NCBI GenBank assembly: GCA_900545905.1
Contig: URBA01000079.1
Location: 1 to 6,900, forward strand
Direction: 5' to 3'
Length of the DNA: 6,900 nt
Source: an uncultured Collinsella sp.
GTDB lineage: Bacteria; Actinomycetota; Coriobacteriia; Coriobacteriales; Coriobacteriaceae
Both the position numbers and the translations under genes were made by a program. Positions 6,410-6,900 of the stretch are shown here, one piece after another. Below the pieces are notes generated by a model. It worked only from the letters and a program-made list of their open reading frames with translations, was not told the DNA's origin and ran no database searches. Positions within the stretch are counted from its first letter, which is position 1; each line of letters starts with the position of its first letter.

Positions 6410-6625
6410 TCTCGATCTGTAACATCTAGAGGACAAATCCTCGCCCAATTGTTACAGATTGAGACAAACCGTCTTTGCCCCTGTTGTTTGTCTCAATCTG
6501 TAACAGATAGAGACCTTTTGTCCGTCCAGATGTTACAGATCGAGACATTCGAATTCCCCTGAAAAGAAAATCTCGATCTGTAACAGGTAGAACCCATTTC
6601 CTCGTCTAACTGTTACAGATTGAGA
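6410..6625. repeat. Array of six 15-bp repeats in alternating orientation, 40-bp period
   Basis: The motif TCTCRATCTGTAACA occurs forward at 6410-6424, 6491-6505 and 6571-6585, and as its reverse complement at 6450-6464, 6531-6545 and 6611-6625. Start-to-start intervals are 40, 41, 40, 40 and 40 bp. All copies are identical except for one R position (G or A). Each forward/reverse pair makes a 55-bp inverted-repeat unit with a 25-bp core. The cores at 6425, 6506 and 6586 are also related: all share TAGA at core positions 3-6, and CG at 18-19. The reverse copy of unit 1 and the forward copy of unit 2 additionally form a perfect 20-bp inverted pair (6450-6469 / 6486-6505). This is not a CRISPR, because orientation alternates, repeats are only 15 bp and cores are homologous. 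Function unknown: protein-binding array, chain of RNA hairpins, or repetitive element. Confidence 0.93.
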
Positions 6626-6658
6626 CAAAGCAGCGAGACAGGCCACCACATCTGCAAG

Positions 6659-6697
6659 AACCACCACAAAGGCGCCCGTCCCCTTTGTGGTGGTTTT
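6659..6697 (+). terminator. Strong hairpin with T-tract; terminator or REP-like palindrome
   Basis: A perfect 14-bp stem AACCACCACAAAGG (6659-6672) / CCTTTGTGGTGGTT (6682-6695), with 9-nt loop CGCCCGTCC, is followed by TTTT counting the stem end. It is a good intrinsic terminator for plus-strand transcripts, but no plus-strand gene lies directly before it, only the repeat array. The loop region shares CCYGTCCC with the hairpin at 6853-6891. It may therefore be a member of a dispersed palindromic family rather than a gene terminator. Confidence 0.7.
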
Positions 6698-6734
6698 AAG
6701 TCATGGTCGGCGCGAAAAACGAATAATCGTTCAT
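6696..6734 (-). CDS. Possible 12-codon leader-type ORF
   Basis: The reading MNDYSFFAPTMT is 12 codons plus TAA. It has unusually good expression signals: AAGGAG (6742-6747) 7 nt before the ATG, and a consensus TATAAT (6774-6779) about 30-35 nt further upstream. The peptide contains an aromatic run (Tyr-Ser-Phe-Phe), and its stop codon overlaps the base of the strong hairpin at 6659-6697. A short ORF followed immediately by a hairpin is the layout of an attenuation leader. No structural gene follows on this strand, however, only the repeat array and the antisense of the DXS-like gene. It could instead be the remnant 5' end of a lost gene, or chance. Confidence 0.3.
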   Translation of the reverse strand: MNDYSFFAPTMT

Positions 6735-6852
6735 ACGCGATCTCCTTACTTATATATATGTCGCGTTGCCGCCATTATAACGACCGCCGCGAGCGGCCAC
6801 GCCGTCCGCGAAACGCCGTCTCAGCAGCAATAACCGACGTTTTCCCAGATAA
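6698..6852. other. Intergenic stretch without a supported long gene
   Basis: Apart from the minus-strand -10 box, Shine-Dalgarno and 12-codon ORF described separately, I see no coding sequence with family resemblance here. An AT-rich patch with alternating TA (6748-6760) sits between GC-rich flanks. AACGA/TCGTT arms close a small inverted repeat around the ORF start region (6719-6732). Confidence 0.5.
6774..6779 (-). promoter_or_regulatory. Consensus -10 box, minus strand
   Basis: TATAAT reads on the minus strand here, in a short AT-rich pocket of otherwise GC-rich DNA, upstream of an AAGGAG Shine-Dalgarno and a 12-codon ORF. The hexamer 17 bp further upstream (GCGTGG) is a poor -35, and there is no extended -10 TG. 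Promoter activity would need an activator or an alternative sigma factor, or the match is accidental. Confidence 0.35.
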
Positions 6853-6891
6853 AACCTACCAAAATAAACCTGTCCCTTTTTGGTAGGTAGA
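6853..6891 (-). terminator. Hairpin at the right edge, probable minus-strand terminator or REP-like palindrome
   Basis: An 11-bp stem ACCTACCAAAA (6854-6864) / TTTTGGTAGGT (6878-6888) has a 13-nt loop. On the minus strand the stem runs into TTTATC, giving a short T-tract, so it may end a gene that lies beyond position 6900. Its loop contains CCTGTCCC, shared with the hairpin at 6659. AATAAACCTGTCCCTTTTT-like strings resemble palindromic REP-type repeats I recall being linked to REP-associated tyrosine transposases; this resemblance is from memory only. Confidence 0.55.
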
Positions 6892-6900
6892 ATTACCCAT

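Noticed and set aside
6410..6464. tRNA or riboswitch fold in the array units
   Set aside because: The units are simple inverted repeats without cloverleaf arms, an anticodon loop, or any riboswitch consensus I can recognise.
6203..6562. Plus-strand frame of 119 codons across the end of the DXS-like gene
   Set aside because: It overlaps the DXS-like 3' end in another frame, then crosses its terminator and the repeat array, which no real gene would be expected to do.
6410..6625. CRISPR array
   Set aside because: The repeats alternate in orientation, are only 15 bp long, and the 25-bp intervals inside units are homologous to each other. There are no cas genes in the window.
6620..6886. Plus-strand frame of 88 codons at the right end
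   Set aside because: It starts inside the last array repeat and passes through two strong hairpins; the translation has no recognisable features and no ribosome binding site.

Overview
The window is GC-rich chromosomal DNA with six protein genes I can support. Gene content and style suggest a gut actinobacterium of the class Coriobacteriia, most likely Collinsella or a close relative: a clostridial/coriobacterial-type P-II protein beside amtB, a short DXS-like enzyme of a kind known from gut anaerobes, a PF06541 membrane protein paired with an HD hydrolase, and many intergenic palindromes. The taxon is inferred from memory of these families; no search was run.

Layout. Positions 24-4344 are all on the minus strand. 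In transcription order these are an HD-domain hydrolase (3811-4344), a PF06541 membrane protein whose GTG start lies 3 nt after the HD stop (2788-3807), an ammonium channel amtB (1312-2589), a P-II regulator glnK (761-1099) and a TetR-family repressor (24-686). A divergent intergenic region (4345-4571) holds a perfect 12-bp palindrome and a leader hairpin. It leads into a plus-strand DXS-like thiamine-diphosphate enzyme (4572-6353), which ends at a strong, probably bidirectional terminator.

The last 550 bases hold no convincing conventional gene but are dense in structure. Six copies of a 15-bp motif (TCTCRATCTGTAACA) sit 40-41 bp apart in strictly alternating orientation (6410-6625). They form three 55-bp inverted-repeat units whose 25-bp cores are also related. 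Next come two 39-nt hairpins (6659-6697 and 6853-6891) that share a CCYGTCCC loop but have different stems. Between them, on the minus strand, are a consensus TATAAT, an ideal Shine-Dalgarno and a 12-codon ORF. This is the most unusual part of the window.

How it works together. AmtB and GlnK are the classic ammonium-uptake pair, in which P-II blocks the channel when nitrogen is sufficient. This P-II has Leu instead of Tyr at residue 51, so it cannot be modified by the usual uridylylation or adenylylation there. A roughly 93-bp imperfect palindrome separates amtB from glnK, and a 12-bp inverted repeat overlaps the tetR translation-start region. The HD/PF06541 pair looks translationally coupled and is of unknown function. 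The DXS-like enzyme keeps the thiamine-diphosphate machinery but has lost several residues that hold the phosphorylated substrate in classical DXS, so its true reaction is open.
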